A program made the translations under genes and the position numbers. A stretch of DNA of 64,000 bases, from NCBI RefSeq assembly GCF_000687475.1, contig NC_057320.1, forward strand, positions 1,426,001 through 1,490,000. The letters run 5' to 3'. Source of the DNA: Ustilaginoidea virens. Lineage: Eukaryota > Ascomycota > Sordariomycetes > Hypocreales > Clavicipitaceae. Numbering within the stretch: the stretch's first letter is position 1; every line of letters begins with the position of its first letter. The notes under the pieces were generated by a model that had not been told where the DNA came from, made no database searches, and was given only the letters and a program-made list of their open reading frames with translations. This document shows positions 24,582-39,670 of the stretch, piece after piece.

Positions 24582-26320
24582 ATGGGTGCCGGCCAGTCCG
24601 CGCCAGCAACACTGACGACTAAAAGATGTTATTACGAACTGATAGGAGTGGGCAGGGATGCTACTGATGTTGAGTACGTATGATGACCAATGGAACCCCC
24701 AGAGCTTCTCGCCAAGTATTGACCTTCACAAGAATAAAGAGAGCCTATCGGAAAAAGGCTCTGGAACTACACCCAGATCGAAATCTCAACGATATACAGG
24801 ACGCAACGACAAGATTTGCGGAAATTCAAGCAGCATATGAGATCCTGTCCGATCCCCAGGAACGAGCCTGGTATGACTCCCATCGCGATGCTATCCTAGC
24901 AGGACAAGACGATCCTGGCGATAGCCCGGAGCCCAGGACCTTCCACAATGTCAGACTGACCTCAGCTGAGGAAATTTCAAATTTGATACGAAGATTTAAT
25001 TCCGCTATACCATTTAACGACGAACCTACAGGATTCTTTGGGGTTGTGAGGGAAACATTTGAACACTTAGCACTCGAAGAACAAGCGGCGGCGGCATATG
25101 GACAGACGACGGACTACGCCACATTTGGATCTTCCGAAGATGACTACGATTCAGTCGTCAAGTTGTTCTATACCTCTTGGTCTGGATTTTCCACCCAGAA
25201 ATCATTCTCGTGGAAGGATAAATATCGCGTATCTGAAGCCCCCGACCGTCGCGTCCGTCGGCTAATGGAAAGAGAGAACAAGAAGCGCCGAGAAGACGCT
25301 ATTCGTGAATTTAATGATTCTGTTCGGTTCTTGCTCACCTTTGTTCGGAAAAGGGATCCGCGGTATCTCCCGAATATACAATCCGAGGCAGAGCGGCAAC
25401 AGTTCTTGCGAAATGCAGCTGCATCACAAGCTGCTAGGTCACGGGCAGCCAATCAGGAGAAATTTGGGACGTACGAGCGTCCTGATTGGACACACCAACA
25501 CCATGACGAGGAACTTGAAGGTTTCTTTTCCGAAGACGAAGAGGAATGTGAAGTTGAGATTCTCAACTGCATTGTTTGCAGTAAATCTTTCAAAAGCAGC
25601 CAACAACTAGAGGCTCATGAGCGCAGCAAGAAGCACATCAAGGCTACTCAAAACTTTTGCAGACAATTGGAGAACGAGAGCATCAGTTTTGAATTGAATA
25701 ATAAAGCTGTCCAGAATCAGGACGCCGGGCAAGCTCAAAAGTCGTCCATTAGTCAGGAGACGCAATGGATCGAAACTAAGAGCGTCATAAAGTCTTTAGC
25801 CTTTGATGACGAACCCGAGCTGAGCCATAAATTGAATCAGTACGCAGGTGCAGATGAACTAGGACAATATGGTGGGCAATCATCCAACTTGCCTACTAAA
25901 CAGGTCGACAATGAAAAGAATGGCAAAGAAGACTCGCCCAGGGGAGAGGCAGAAGTTTGCCTTGCTAGCGAAACTTTGACGGATCACCCTGTCTCGCATG
26001 CTAAATATGAGTCAACTTCTCTCGTCGACGGTTTCAAGCCTCAACCTCTGTCTACGCAACCAAAGATAGGAATGGCCAAGTTGAAGCGACAAAAGAAAGC
26101 CGCCAGTCAGCTATTGAAGGCCAACGGAGAGGTAAAGTTTTGATGTGCAAATATGGATTGTCCTCGTACACTAATGACACCTCACTAGTCAACTTGTAAG
26201 GTCTGTCATGCTGCTTTTGTCTCCAGATCAAAGCTGTTTGATCATATCAGACAGAAAAACCACGCAGCTTCAGGTCTGGAATCAACAGAGTCATGGAGTA
26301 GTGGTTTGAAAAAATCCTAA
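24582..26320 (+). CDS. JJJ1: Jjj1-type J-domain protein with C2H2 zinc fingers
   Basis: Hsp70 co-chaperone which in yeast acts in cytosolic 60S ribosomal-subunit maturation (release of Arx1). Exons 24582-24673, 24733-26131 and 26189-26320 give 540 residues (yeast Jjj1 590). The J domain covers about residues 14-85 with HPD at 44-46. A charged middle region follows, then an acidic stretch and a C2H2 finger near residue 310 (CIVCSKSF...HERSKKH). A second finger is encoded in the last exon (CKVCHAAF...HIRQKNH, about 499-522). Introns are 59 and 57 nt. The first restores DVEIKRAYRKKAL; without the second splice the protein would stop after GEVKF and lose finger two. The ATG at 24582 gives MGAGQS, a possible N-myristoylation-like start, though this could be chance. 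Confidence 0.94.
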
Positions 26321-26491
26321 AAGAAAATTTCAGGGCCTGACATCATATCTGTCATCTTAAAAGTCGCGTTAGAAGTAATTCATCCTCACTTCCTTTTCAC
26401 ACATCTTGTCAGTATAAAGGAAAGGGATGGCAATCCCACGATAAAAGCAAATAGATCAGGATACATGTGAGTTTCGTGAAAATGCGGATGT

Positions 26492-28057
26492 CTATGTAGC
26501 ATCACCGGTGTATAGATCTTCGTCGTCACTCAAAGGTTCAACTTCGTCAATTGCGGACCTCCCAGTAGCGTCCCGCACTTCATGTGCAGGATAAGAATCA
26601 GCCACATGAATTATTGTTTTTCCCTGGACATGTTTCACACGCCTCTTCCACTCTATCCAGTCTTCCTGGGATTTTATCAAAAAGCCAATCAGCATGCTCG
26701 GATCCATTTCTCGAACGTGAATCCTCCTTAGACGTGTCGTGTGGCATGTATCGATATCTTCTACACCATAGTGCGATATATCCGAGTGAAATGGCAGTGC
26801 GTTGCAAGTGTGATGGGGGTCTAAATAGAAGAGAAAATGACCTTGAGACCCAACAAAATAATGTGACGAAGACGGTCGGCCACTTTCCTCATGGTCAGTC
26901 TGAGTTTGACACTCCAGTGCATAGACATAGGTCAAGAGTGAAAGAATACTTAGTACATACCCAGCTATCCCTACAGATTGCGCCATTTGTAGGGATGCTA
27001 TGACTGCCTCCCAATACACGGGTGTTATCTTATCGATTCCTAGTCTTGTTCCTACCAGGATTAAGGTCGGATGGAAGCATTTTCCATCGAGATTTGCAAT
27101 CTTCATGAAACAATCTTCGTACACATCAGGGCTATCACCCGTGGAGTAAACTCGTAGAGGCAGTCCTCGTGAATTGACTAATTCTCTATACAACGCGAGT
27201 CAGCTGCGCTCAGACTAAAGGACTTTGAGTAATTACTGAATGCACCGGGCGGTAGCAGATGGGCCGAACCACTCGCCCGGATATTTGCCACATATAGCTT
27301 CGCCACAGCGAACGAAATTGTGAATAGAGTAAGGAGCTCGACTGTCATCGGCAAATTGAGAGATGAGGCGTCGCTCTTCATCCGGGAGCTTTCCCCGGCG
27401 CCAGTCTGCAAGGTCAATAAGTATTCACGAATATAGCGCCAGCAGAAATTTCAACTAACCTCTCCCCAAGTCCATGATAGACATTGTATTTGCGAGTAAG
27501 CTCTGTCCAGACCGAATCATACATCCCCAGCCACTGTCCGAAGTAAAACCGTTCTGCTCTTTTAATTGCCCTTTGATCCTCATAGACAAAGATAAACTTG
27601 AAGCAGCTCTTGGATTATCGGACTTGTGTATTATTCCAAAACTTGAACGATAAGTCATTCCGAACCTCGCTTTGAAATCTTCCATAAAGGCAACAGGCCA
27701 GCCCGAAGCAGTAGCGTTTTGACTTTCGTACATGAATGAAGATGATAAACTTTCCAGAGAAGAGTGAATTTCTCTTTCTTGTGCTTCAGTATCTGTCGAT
27801 GTAGTGGTAGTTGTTTCTTTCTGCGGGTTTGGATTTGGAAGGATTCGTTCGATGGAAAAATCTTGAAAAGGCTGATCGCTTGGCGACGAAGCCCTTTGTA
27901 ATGACCCTGTATCGCGTTTCTCAGAAAGAGAATACGCACGGCCTAGGCACCAAACAGGCTGGTCCAAAGCCGTGTCGTTGATAGGTTCAGGGTCCCAAAA
28001 TATTTGAACGAAGCGACGATATTTGCCGAGATCTACATTTGCCATAGCGGATTCCAT
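26492..28057 (-). CDS. atg4: Cysteine protease Atg4 (autophagy)
   Basis: Processes Atg8 before lipidation and removes it from phosphatidylethanolamine afterwards. Exons 28057-27460, 27405-27237, 27185-26961 and 26882-26492 give 460 residues. A C54 peptidase signature [14 protein letters not shown] places the catalytic Cys at about 179; the Asp/His pair lies in LDPHHT of exon 4. Exon 2 encodes APYSIHNFV and [12 protein letters not shown], both family-conserved. Introns are 54, 51 and 78 nt. Intron 3 (26883-26960) is a multiple of three with no stop, so retention would insert 26 residues just before the conserved [10 protein letters not shown] second Met at residue 5 (28045) is an equally good start. 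The C-terminal [10 protein letters not shown] segment may be an Atg8-interacting tail. Confidence 0.95.
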
Positions 28058-28242
28058 GCTTAAAAAACGCCAGTGTATTCAACCAATAGGAAGGTGAAGT
28101 TAAAAAGAGTTAGAGTCGATAGCGTGATCGGAGGGCTGAGTATTCGCGGTGTGCAGTCTATTAGCCCAAAGATTCGTGTTATATTCGCATGTGAAGAGAA
28201 GTACAACAATAGGGTCCTACTTGGGGATGTCAACGGAGCCAG

Positions 28243-28482
28243 ATGCATTCATTCACTCCTCAGTTTCTCGAAGTCTTTGAAAAAGTGAAAAACAAAATGG
28301 ATGAGAGGACCTTGATTTTGAGTCTGACAGAGGAGCTTGATGGGATAAGGAACACGATGTTGCAAAGAGTGCGTGCGATGTCTTCCAGGCCAGTACATCC
28401 ACCAGGACGATCACGATCCTACTTAGAATGGGGGGAGGATCTAGTGAAGAACAGAAGGTTTCAGATAAGTGAAATGGATTAA
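28243..28482 (+). CDS. Possible small hypothetical protein, 79 aa
   Basis: A single-exon ORF between divergent ATG4 and SQS1. It is hydrophilic, with a helix-prone N-terminal half and an Arg-rich, Pro-containing segment (RPVHPPGRSRSYLEWGEDL). I recognise no family. An ATG 18 bp upstream in another frame gives a different short peptide. It may be a real small gene, an exon, or chance; base composition does not distinguish these. Confidence 0.3.
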   Translation: MHSFTPQFLEVFEKVKNKMDERTLILSLTEELDGIRNTMLQRVRAMSSRPVHPPGRSRSYLEWGEDLVKNRRFQISEMD

Positions 28483-28779
28483 AAGTAGTCAGTGTTGTAG
28501 GAGGATTTGCAAAAGTTATCTTTCAAAGTGCGCATCGAATCTTTTGTTAAAGAAGAGTTAGAGTGCTGGGTTGCTGATAACCACATGACGTGAGAACATG
28601 ACGGTCTAATAAAGCGGGGCTATTAAGCACCACCACCTACTGCACATTTGGTTCTTATCGATAAACCATAACAATCAGCAGTAGTGGGCTATTACCTCAG
28701 AGTTTCAAACCTCGCCCATATCCGGATTTCGCTGTCTTATATTTGTCTTGATTGATATGCAGAAGTTCCGGACAAAATC

Positions 28780-30857
28780 ATGGCAAAACGGAAGAAAGGA
28801 CTGTCAGCTAGGAACCAGAAAAAGGGCGGCTTTTTCGTGTACCCAGGCTCTCATGTTCAACCGAAGCTCAGTAGAGATAGCGCAACGTATTTGTCCTCTT
28901 CCCTCGGTATGTTGTTACATCTTTGTTGTATTGTAGTAATGCTGCCTATATCGATATCGCCAAATTCTGACATTCGCTTTCAAGCTGAGTTCACCTTGGT
29001 TGATGAAGCACAGCAAACATCTTCGCATTCACTTTTTTCTTCGAACGAGCATACCAAACTCCGAAACAATCCAGTGCAATTCACTAGCGCCGGCCAAACC
29101 GAGCCTTTGAAAGGTGACTGTATAACTAGAGAAATTGCCACCAACGGCGATTTATCACCAACAAGCCTGACTGGTCGCCAAATTCAGTCAGAGATGAGAT
29201 GCCAAGCGAGCGGACCACTGCTCAATAAGTGTACCAAGTCAATTAACAGCCATGATACTTGCGGGTTTCGTTCATTTGCATCATATGAGTCTTCGGACCA
29301 TTTTGATAGGGTCGATGACAGGAAGTCACGCGCTTTCCATCGAGATGCACCGTCTGGTTTACCACGGCGGCAAGCGTCTGTGTGCAGCGCATCAAGCGAA
29401 GAAATCATTTTATTCCGCGGAAGAAACTCAAGAAGGAGCTGCCCATCGGCGGCAGGTTCTTCAGCAGAAGGAAACACATCTTATGCAAGATTCGAAGCGA
29501 AACCGAAAAATTCACGAATACAAGTCGACAGTTCCGTATGCCAACCGACTAATCAAAATTCTCTTATTTCGTCGGCACGCCAAATGCTGAACACACGACG
29601 CATCAGACGAGCACATGATGAAGATTACTTGGATGATTATATCAGTAATATGCAAGAGACCGGAGAGCTAGATTATCTTCTTGGTCGAGTAGACCAGAAG
29701 CACCGGAATCTGATTGTCAGCGATGAAGATTCTTGTTTGGTCTCCTCGCGGCCAAACCACAGAAACGATTATATTGATCATGTGAGTAAAACTCGTGACG
29801 TAAACCCTCGAGCACATGGCATTAGTAGCTCATCGCCCACCCAGGCAGCCGATGCTGGCAATGAACGTCCAAGATCCCGCAGTCGTTATGACGAAGACAT
29901 GACCGTGCATCCTATTCTAGCACCAAGTACGAGTTCCAGTTCCTCGACAGGCATTCTTCAGCAACAATCCACTGAATCAAGCGGCTCAGGTGGTCATTTG
30001 TATAAATTCCCGTTATTCCGTGGACAAGTTGACTTTGAATCCCCAAATTGGGAGCAGCCAATCATATGTCGTCCGAAACGAGGTAAAGGAACGCAGCAAC
30101 AGAAGAGAGTGTTGTATCGCAATTGCGATTCAGACTTAGAAACACAGTTGCAGACGTCTTGGGAAAATGACCGGCTGAAAAAAAAAGAACGGAAAAAACA
30201 GCGAGAGGAGCTCCGCGCATTAGGCATACTGGGGAAGAATGCTACGTTAAACGATCTCAGTGTGAAGTATTCTTCAGGTATGAATATGGAAGAAATCGGA
30301 GAGGAACTAAGAACATTTTTTCAAAATGGCGACGAATTGTAAGTCTATTCTGATATGCTTTGCACCACCTTCCGCAGCAGAGTACACGGCTTAATTTAAA
30401 CTCGCCTAGGATATCTTTTCCACCTATGGACCTACATGCTCGCAAGATTATTCACGAACTGGCCAATAGATTTAATCTGAAATCGAAATCAATCGGTAAA
30501 GCAGACCAGCGTCGCCCTGTGTTATATCGAACGATTCGGACATTGCCGTACGCAGAGGGTGCATTTAACCAGGCATTGGGCCGAATTCAGCGTCGCTTCA
30601 TACCACGGCTGGATACAAAGGGTAAGAGAAACAAGAAGTCACAAGTCAGCGGGGGATCAAACAAAACGGTCGCAAATTATCAGGAGGGCGAAATTGTTGG
30701 GGCGGCAGCACCAGAGTTGGGCACCGAAAATCGAGGAAGAGCAATGTTGGAAAGGATGGGGTGGAGTAGTGGTACTGCCCTGGGCACAGTGAACAACAAA
30801 GGCATTTTGCAGCCAGTTACTCACACGATGAAGAGATCCAAAGCTGGTTTGCAATAG
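28780..30857 (+). CDS. SQS1: Sqs1/Pfa1-like R3H and G-patch protein
   Basis: The yeast homologue activates the DEAH helicase Prp43 in ribosome biogenesis and splicing. Exons 28780-28906, 28985-30338 and 30410-30857 give 642 residues. A basic start (MAKRKKGLSARNQKK) leads, after intron 1, to the conserved EFTLVDEA. A long Ser-rich middle follows, then a basic helix (KKKERKKQREELRALG). An R3H-type segment covers MDLHARKIIHELANRF, and the C-terminal G-patch is about residues 600-642 (GRAMLERMGWSSGTALG). Intron 1 (78 nt, CTGAC branch) has no in-frame stop and would add a hydrophobic insert if retained. For intron 2 I chose the acceptor at 30409 because it restores ELISFPPMD; the nearer CAG sites lead to a stop, although an acceptor after GCAGAG would also stay open. 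Confidence 0.9.
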
Positions 30858-31164
30858 CGCAAAAATCATCTTTAGTCACAAAATACTTATTTGACTAGAT
30901 GCAGTCACTTGCTTTTGTATCAAGCATCATGCGCACGAATTCATTGCCTCGACACCCTATTCTCGATGTTTATTGTACAGCCGCAAAACCCCAATTGACC
31001 GTGAAGACATTGCCCCCATAAAGCAAAACCATCCGTAACGCATTAAGAAATCCCAAAAGTGAAGGCATACTCTGCCTGTAGGATCTCGATATCATGACAC
31101 CCAAATGCCACGCAAAATACTGAAGACCAAAATGACCCAAAACACGCAAGCAGTGCACGAATTT
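30858..31164. other. Convergent 3' spacer SQS1/H2B
   Basis: 307 bp between convergent genes, with no supported gene. The 30970-31158 ORF on the minus strand has no family features. It probably holds both 3' UTRs. Confidence 0.55.
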
Positions 31165-31689
<525 letters not shown>

Positions 31690-33256
31690 TTTGGGTTGAT
31701 AAAAATCTGCGGTTCTGAAGAATCAAAATGTAATTAAGCAGATGCTACTTCAGAACAATTAAAGACGTTGGTTAGACAGCAGGTGATGAGCAGAGTGAAT
31801 GGCAGAGAATGAAAGACTGGGGGTGGGCTGGGCTTTTGTAGCTGAACGCGAAGCGATGCGAGTGGGTTACTGATTGCTCTAGCAGATAACTGCTTTCAAG
31901 CGCGCCACGGTCGCGTGTATTTGTAGGGGAATGTGCATGTCTGGTGGCCTAAGTGGTGGGTGAGTGATCTTGATCGGGTCATCACGGGACAAAAAACATG
32001 GGTCGGTAGTGCCGGATTGACACTAGCTGTTGATAAAATAGGTACGTACCTACGTACCTAGTTTAGTCAGCAGTAACCATAGCTCTCCCCTCTTCTCATG
32101 CTTAGGCGAGCAGATCAGGGGCTCTGTTTACCACGCGTACTAGTCCAGATATTACACATAATCTTCATTTATTATCGGTTACAACTTCACAGGACAGCCT
32201 TTAATTATATTTTCCGACGGCATACAAGTCCATGACTGCTCTGGGATCCAGATTAATTAGTTGATGGCTAATCCTTGATTAGTAATCCACCGTATCCAAC
32301 TTTCAATCTTCAATATAGATCTATTTTTCTCGTGACGAGGCCAGATCAAAAAGCCAGTGCTCAACAGGTATCTATCATTTTCCATTAACTGGGCATACGT
32401 CTGATGTGCGCATTCTTGGTAACAATTACTTACTATATGTCTACCTATGTAATTTTTTCAATATTTCAATGCGCTGCAACGTAATAGAACCTATTCTGCT
32501 GGATGAGTTGATGTACGACCCCCCCTGGTCCAGATGACCTGACGAGAACCGACATACTCGACCACAACTACCAAGTAAACTGAACACCTAAAGTAGATAG
32601 AACATGATCGCGAAGTACACAGTAATTGTAGGACCGTGTTCACGTTCTGGACTACCAAGGTAGGTGAATGACGACTATAATAGTACTGGTCTTTGGGCGA
32701 CTTATATCGTTCCCACATAAAGATATCGGTGCAGCTTCGAAAGTTAATAGACATCTACTATACTACGCACAGGTACGTTTATATTCATCATATTTGGTCC
32801 TGCGTCTGGAAGCTTTATACCGTTAGTAATGAATATCTACCTACTAACCTAAGGTAGGTACCTACCGTACCTGAATAATACCAATAATCTATTCGGTGGT
32901 AGTAACTACAGAAAGTGCCTCCATGACTACTACAAACAATAGACAGCCTAGGCACAGAGCAATTAGGTTAGTGGGTACCTACAGGTACCCAGGTTCGTAG
33001 TTGTTTGCTGAACACAACCTATTTTCCAAATCAGGGCTAGCGTATCCTTTGCTATGCATCTCTTCTAGTGTGACTGATCCAGGATCACGTCAAGTACGCG
33101 CCCAAAAGTACTTAACCTCTCTATCCCCGCCAGACCGTAAGACCCTGCTCCCAAATCTCGCATTATCATCTGCGCATCCCACACACACAGCTCTGACCCT
33201 GCCAGCCACATTCTCGGCCCTATTTTTGTGCGCTATATTCTTCAAGAACATTCATC
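31690..33256. promoter_or_regulatory. Divergent H2B-H2A control region with GGTAC palindromes
   Basis: 1567 bp between divergent start codons, with no convincing gene. It contains at least three inverted repeats built on GGTACC/TAGGTA: GGTACGTA-cc-TACGTACC at 32041-32058, a perfect 14-bp palindrome GGTAGGTACCTACC at 32853-32866, and GGGTACCT-ac-AGGTACCC at 32973-32990. They could bind dimeric factors or simply be a genome-wide repeated motif. Confidence 0.5.
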
Positions 33257-35349
<2,093 letters not shown>

Positions 35350-36815
35350 ATGTTTTCAAGGAGAATAGCCGCCGCCACCCGGATGGCTCCTTCGTTTTTG
35401 ATTCGCGATGTTCGGCCAAACCCCCTGATATTGTTGCCCTCTATGCTGCAAAATGGGCGAACATACGCCGACAAAATGATCAAGGTGCCACAGATGGCAG
35501 AGTCTATATCAGAGGGAACTTTGAAGCAATTCCTAAAAGGTATTGGCGATTTTGTGGAGCAAGACGAAGAGATTGCCACAATTGAGACGGACAAGGTATA
35601 TCGGTTTATTATGATGTTCAAGCACAGCAACGAGCACATCTGCGTTGATTCTGACAATATAGGAAGATCGACGTTTCCATAAATGCTCCAGAGTCTGGGA
35701 CGATCAAGGAGTTATTCGCAAGCGAAGAAGACACCGTCACCGTTGGTCAGAATCTTGTTCGCATTGAACTCGGCAAGGTATCGGCAGCTAGCAGCAAAGA
35801 TGAGCCAGTCCCACAAAAAGATGAAGGCAAAGATAAACCGAATAGGGAGACGAATCAAATTTTAAAACCAGCTAAAAGCGTCTCCGAACCCGATCAGAAG
35901 GAGACAAAATTGACCCGCGAGGCCACAAAAGCTGAAAACCCAACTATCACTAAACCGAAGCCGACAGAGAATCCTTCTCAGGTATCAACGTCTGCCGTCG
36001 GCAAGCGTGAAGAACGTCGAGTATGAACAGGACACATAATTTATCGTTCATCTAAATCATTACTTATGCGTTGTACAGGTGAAAATGAACCGAATGCGTC
36101 TCCGTATCGCCGAACGTCTCAAACAATCGCAGAACACTGCTGCCTCGCTAACGACATTCAATGAAGTAGACATGTCTAATATCATGGAATTTCGTAAGCT
36201 TTATAAGGATAGCGTCTTGAAAAAAACTGGCGTGAAACTCGGCTTCATGAGTGCCTTTTCTCGGGCTGCTGTTCTAGCAATGCGAGATATTCCTGCCGTT
36301 AATGCTTCAATCGAGGGTCCCAATGGCGGAGACACTATTGTCTATCGAGACTACGTTGATATCTCCGTGGCGGTTGCCACGGAGAAGGGACTAGTAACAC
36401 CAGTGGTGCGCAACGTGGAGTCCATGGATATCATAACCATTGAACGTTCTATTGCCGACATGGGCAAGAAGGTAAGCTTTCTTCAAATCCTTTAGTATAC
36501 CATTCTAACTTGGTACAGGCTCGTGATGGTAAACTCACAATAGAAGACATGGCCGGTGGAACTTTTACTATAAGTAATGGCGGCGTTTTTGGTTCATTGA
36601 TGGGAACGCCTATTATCAACTTACCACAGAGCGCCGTACTAGGTCTTCATGCCATAAAAGATCGTGTAGTCGCTATAAATGGTAAGGTTGAAATCCGGCC
36701 AATGATGTATCTTGCATTAACCTACGATCACCGTTTATTGGATGGCAGAGAAGCAGTACAGTTTCTTGTCAAAGTCAAGGAATATATTGAGGACCCCAGA
36801 TGCATGTTATTGTAA
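35350..36815 (+). CDS. KGD2: Dihydrolipoyl succinyltransferase, E2 of 2-oxoglutarate dehydrogenase
   Basis: Mitochondrial TCA-cycle enzyme that transfers the succinyl group from lipoamide to CoA. Exons 35350-35595, 35667-36020, 36079-36471 and 36519-36815 give 429 residues. An Arg-rich, acid-poor N terminus ([12 protein letters not shown]...) is a likely mitochondrial presequence to about residue 38. The lipoyl domain follows with [10 protein letters not shown] and the lipoylated Lys82 in ETDK, exactly the last codon of exon 1. A Lys/Pro/Glu-rich linker lies in exon 2. The catalytic core starts [12 protein letters not shown] and carries the active-site His402 and Asp406 in DHRLLDG. There is no obvious E3-binding domain in the linker, as usual for fungal KGD2. 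Introns are 71, 58 and 47 nt. The first acceptor (AAG at 35666) restores [13 protein letters not shown]. Confidence 0.96.
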
Positions 36816-37855
36816 ATATACACACAACACATAAATCGTTTGACTGCATGCATAGCTGCATTGTATAAATACCAGTTCCTTATTTAGAAACTAGTTACTT
36901 CCTACAAATTATATTTACACGCAGTAGCGAAGTACCAAGGAATATGCATGCAGCAGATGCAAATTCAGTAAGTGGCGACTTTTAATCTCTTATATTAGTT
37001 TTCTTTTTTTTTTCTTACCTGAGTTTCCTGTTATTTAGTGTTTCTGGTAAAGAATACAATGAGCGGGTGTCATTTAGCAGTTCATCATTGCCAAAAAATT
37101 GGCTGCTTTGGGCATAAATATTTGACTTAAATTGTAAAATTACAGCGCACTTAACCCGCCATTGTAGTGAAATTGTGACGCACTAAGATAAAATAATTTG
37201 CATCTCCTTTTTTTTTTAGCCAATATGCGCCTAATTTTTCACATATACAGACTTGTTCCGCCTAACTTTAGGCAGGATAAGGTTGCAATTGAAGTATTCA
37301 GTAGACAGCATTCGCGACATTTGATTTTTACGCTGGAGGCGAATATTTTATTGTCTCTTTATTGAAATTTCCAAAACTCATAGCATTTGCGCGGCATAGC
37401 AGCGTCAATATAGCTCGTAGATAGAAACTTAGACTATTATTATAATATTAAACTTGGTTTTTTTAAAAACAAAAAAGAAAGAAATAAACAAAGGAATAGG
37501 GAAGCAGACATCTAAGTTAAGCTTTGTATATGGACCTAGTTCACAGAATTTACGCACTCAGCCAATCAATAATAACATGATCGAGGTCCGCGAGAAAGAC
37601 CTAACTATCGTAGGGTCAGTGGTACGCCTGCGTGGAGAATTGTTATCTGCTTTGCAGACTTATTATCTGGCAGCCGGACTGACAGAGTATAGGGGTATCA
37701 TTGAGCTAAGCTAGGATATGTGATGAAAAAATCTGCACGCTAGTTCTGGCGCGAATAAAAGTGGCGAGATGAATTCCTTACCTCATGTTACCCGTCCGCT
37801 AATAGCGCATTAACATTAGGAGGAAGGCGCGCTAAGGTATGAAAATCAAAGATAT
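36816..37855. other. Right edge of gene island
   Basis: About 1 kb, AT-rich but still with CpA and TpG, so not RIP-mutated. It holds the KGD2 3' end. An 86-codon ORF at 37454-37714 has no recognisable motif and may be a gene relic. CA/TG depletion begins at about 37855. Confidence 0.45.
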
Positions 37856-38766
37856 AGATAGAGGAAATAGAGGTAGACTTAAGATAAGAAACCTATAACT
37901 ACTATATTACTATAGCTAACGATAACTAGGTATTATAAAAAATTGCAGATTTTATCTTAAAAATTACGCTAGGAAGCGTATAAGAGGCTATTACTAGTCT
38001 TATATATATATATATTACTTTAGCTAAACGACCTAGGGGGGATGGGTCTCCATCTAGCTTAGTGCTAATACCTCTATATCTAATCTATATAGGGAAACTT
38101 AAATACCGGGAGGAAAACCTATATACTATCTGTAATCAATAGTATCCCTTCGAATTTAAAGGGGATTTACTATATATTGCGAGGAGGTGTCCTATTGCGT
38201 AAGATTAGGTCTAGCGGTAGGGCTAGGAAAGTATAAATAATAGGAGCGCCTCGATAGGCGTAGTAGCTTGCATTAGTGGTTATTAGTTTAGCTCTAGGGT
38301 GGGTATACATCGGGTCCGGCGTAAGCAGTTTTATTAGATAGGGGTAGTAATAGTAATAGTAATATCGGGTAGGCGGTAGTAATACAATAAGTCGCGCGTT
38401 TTATTATTAATAACGTTTTAGAGTTAGGTCCTAATCTAGCCTAAAAATAGCTATATCGTCCCTATATATGCCGCGATACCGATATAGCCGCTTATTATTA
38501 TAACTAATAGGGTAAGAGATTCTTTTTAATTATTATCTGCCTTTTACTAATAGTAAGTAGGACTTAGGGATGCTTATTTCGCTTATACTTTAAAGCAGAA
38601 GTCTTATTATATTATAAGTGCTAAGTCGTATTATAGTCGATATAGTTCTAAATTAATTAAAATAAAACTAAAGCAAAATACCGCGAACTGCAAACTAATA
38701 GAGAGTATACTTATATTATAAAAGGCCTTTGCTTATAGGCAAAAAGTAAGTATAGCAGCTTATTAG
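37856..38766. repeat. RIP-degraded repeat, unclassified
   Basis: TpA-rich and CpA-poor. Part of the plus strand (about 38120-38400) reads as a former protein with TAG replacing Gln or Trp, but no family is recognised. It ends at the LTR at 38767. Confidence 0.4.
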
Positions 38767-39019
38767 TATAAAGGACTAGCCCTAGGGCTACTGCAAATAG
38801 GCGTCGAATAAATATATTAAATAGACTAAGGAGGAAAGAGAGAGGACCCGAATAGGGGCCTTTTAATAGTCTATTTAATTATACGTTGGCACGGGTTGAG
38901 GTCCTAGCGTAGTCCCGTGACCTCGTGCCGCTGACTTATATGACCCTACCTAGGCTAGGCACAGGCGCAGCCCGAGTCCTAGCCATATTATAGCGCGGGC
39001 GTAGCCCGAGCCTGTGATA
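38767..39019 (-). repeat. Gypsy-family LTR, copy 3
   Basis: 253 bp from TATAAAGG to TGATA (mutated TGTAAAGG...TGACA). It is flanked by an unrelated remnant on the left and LINE sequence on the right, so it is a solo LTR or a truncated copy. No target duplication could be seen. Confidence 0.65.
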
Positions 39020-39670
39020 AGGAGGTATATAAGTCTAGTATAATTAATAGTATCGAATGCCGCAAAGATATCTAATTATAGTAGTAATTCTATTCCTTTA
39101 TATTGCTAGGTGGCTTTAACTGCTTCTACTAAGATATATAGTATTATATCTATTAATCTATTTGCTCTATTGCCTATTTATATATCTAGTAGCAATATCT
39201 ATTCTTTTGTAATTATTATTAGTCTCTTTACTATTATAGCTTTAAGGACTTTTCTAAAGAGGTTTAAAAGGGATATTAAATACTAGGCCTTAGCTCTTTA
39301 GTATTCTTTAGGTATTTTACTAGGTTTTCTTAATACTACAACTTTAGCTTCCTAGAACTATATTAGGTAGTAATTGGTTTTATATATAGTATTAAAGAGT
39401 ATTATTAGGGCTTTAATGACCGGTTCTTTATAGGCTTTAAGGAATCCTATTAGTATACTATTAGGGCCTAATACTTTCTAGCTAGCTATATATCGGAAGG
39501 CGTTATAGATATCCGCTTTTAAAAATTCATCCTTAGGGGCGAATATTACATTAGTAAAGCAAGGGAATTATAGGTCTAGAATATTATCGAGGATAGCTAT
39601 TAATATTAGGAAGAATCTTTCTACTAATACTTTTACTTTAGAAGAGTATATTTTTATTTCTTATATTTAT
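39020..39670 (-). mobile_element. LINE reverse-transcriptase fragment
   Basis: The minus strand reads as a non-LTR (Tad/I-like) reverse transcriptase with RIP damage, including a segment like IGNRANRLIDIILYILVEA and a recognisable DIFAAFDTINYTRL, the conserved region around the first catalytic Asp. A second, longer copy lies at 45095-46787. Confidence 0.65.

Noticed and set aside
32491..32754. 87-aa minus ORF in the H2A-H2B spacer
   Set aside because: No family features; the spacer is better explained as a divergent promoter region.
37454..37714. 86-aa ORF at the island edge
   Set aside because: No motif or family resemblance, and it sits in an AT-rich spacer beside repeats; it could be a relic but cannot be supported as a gene.
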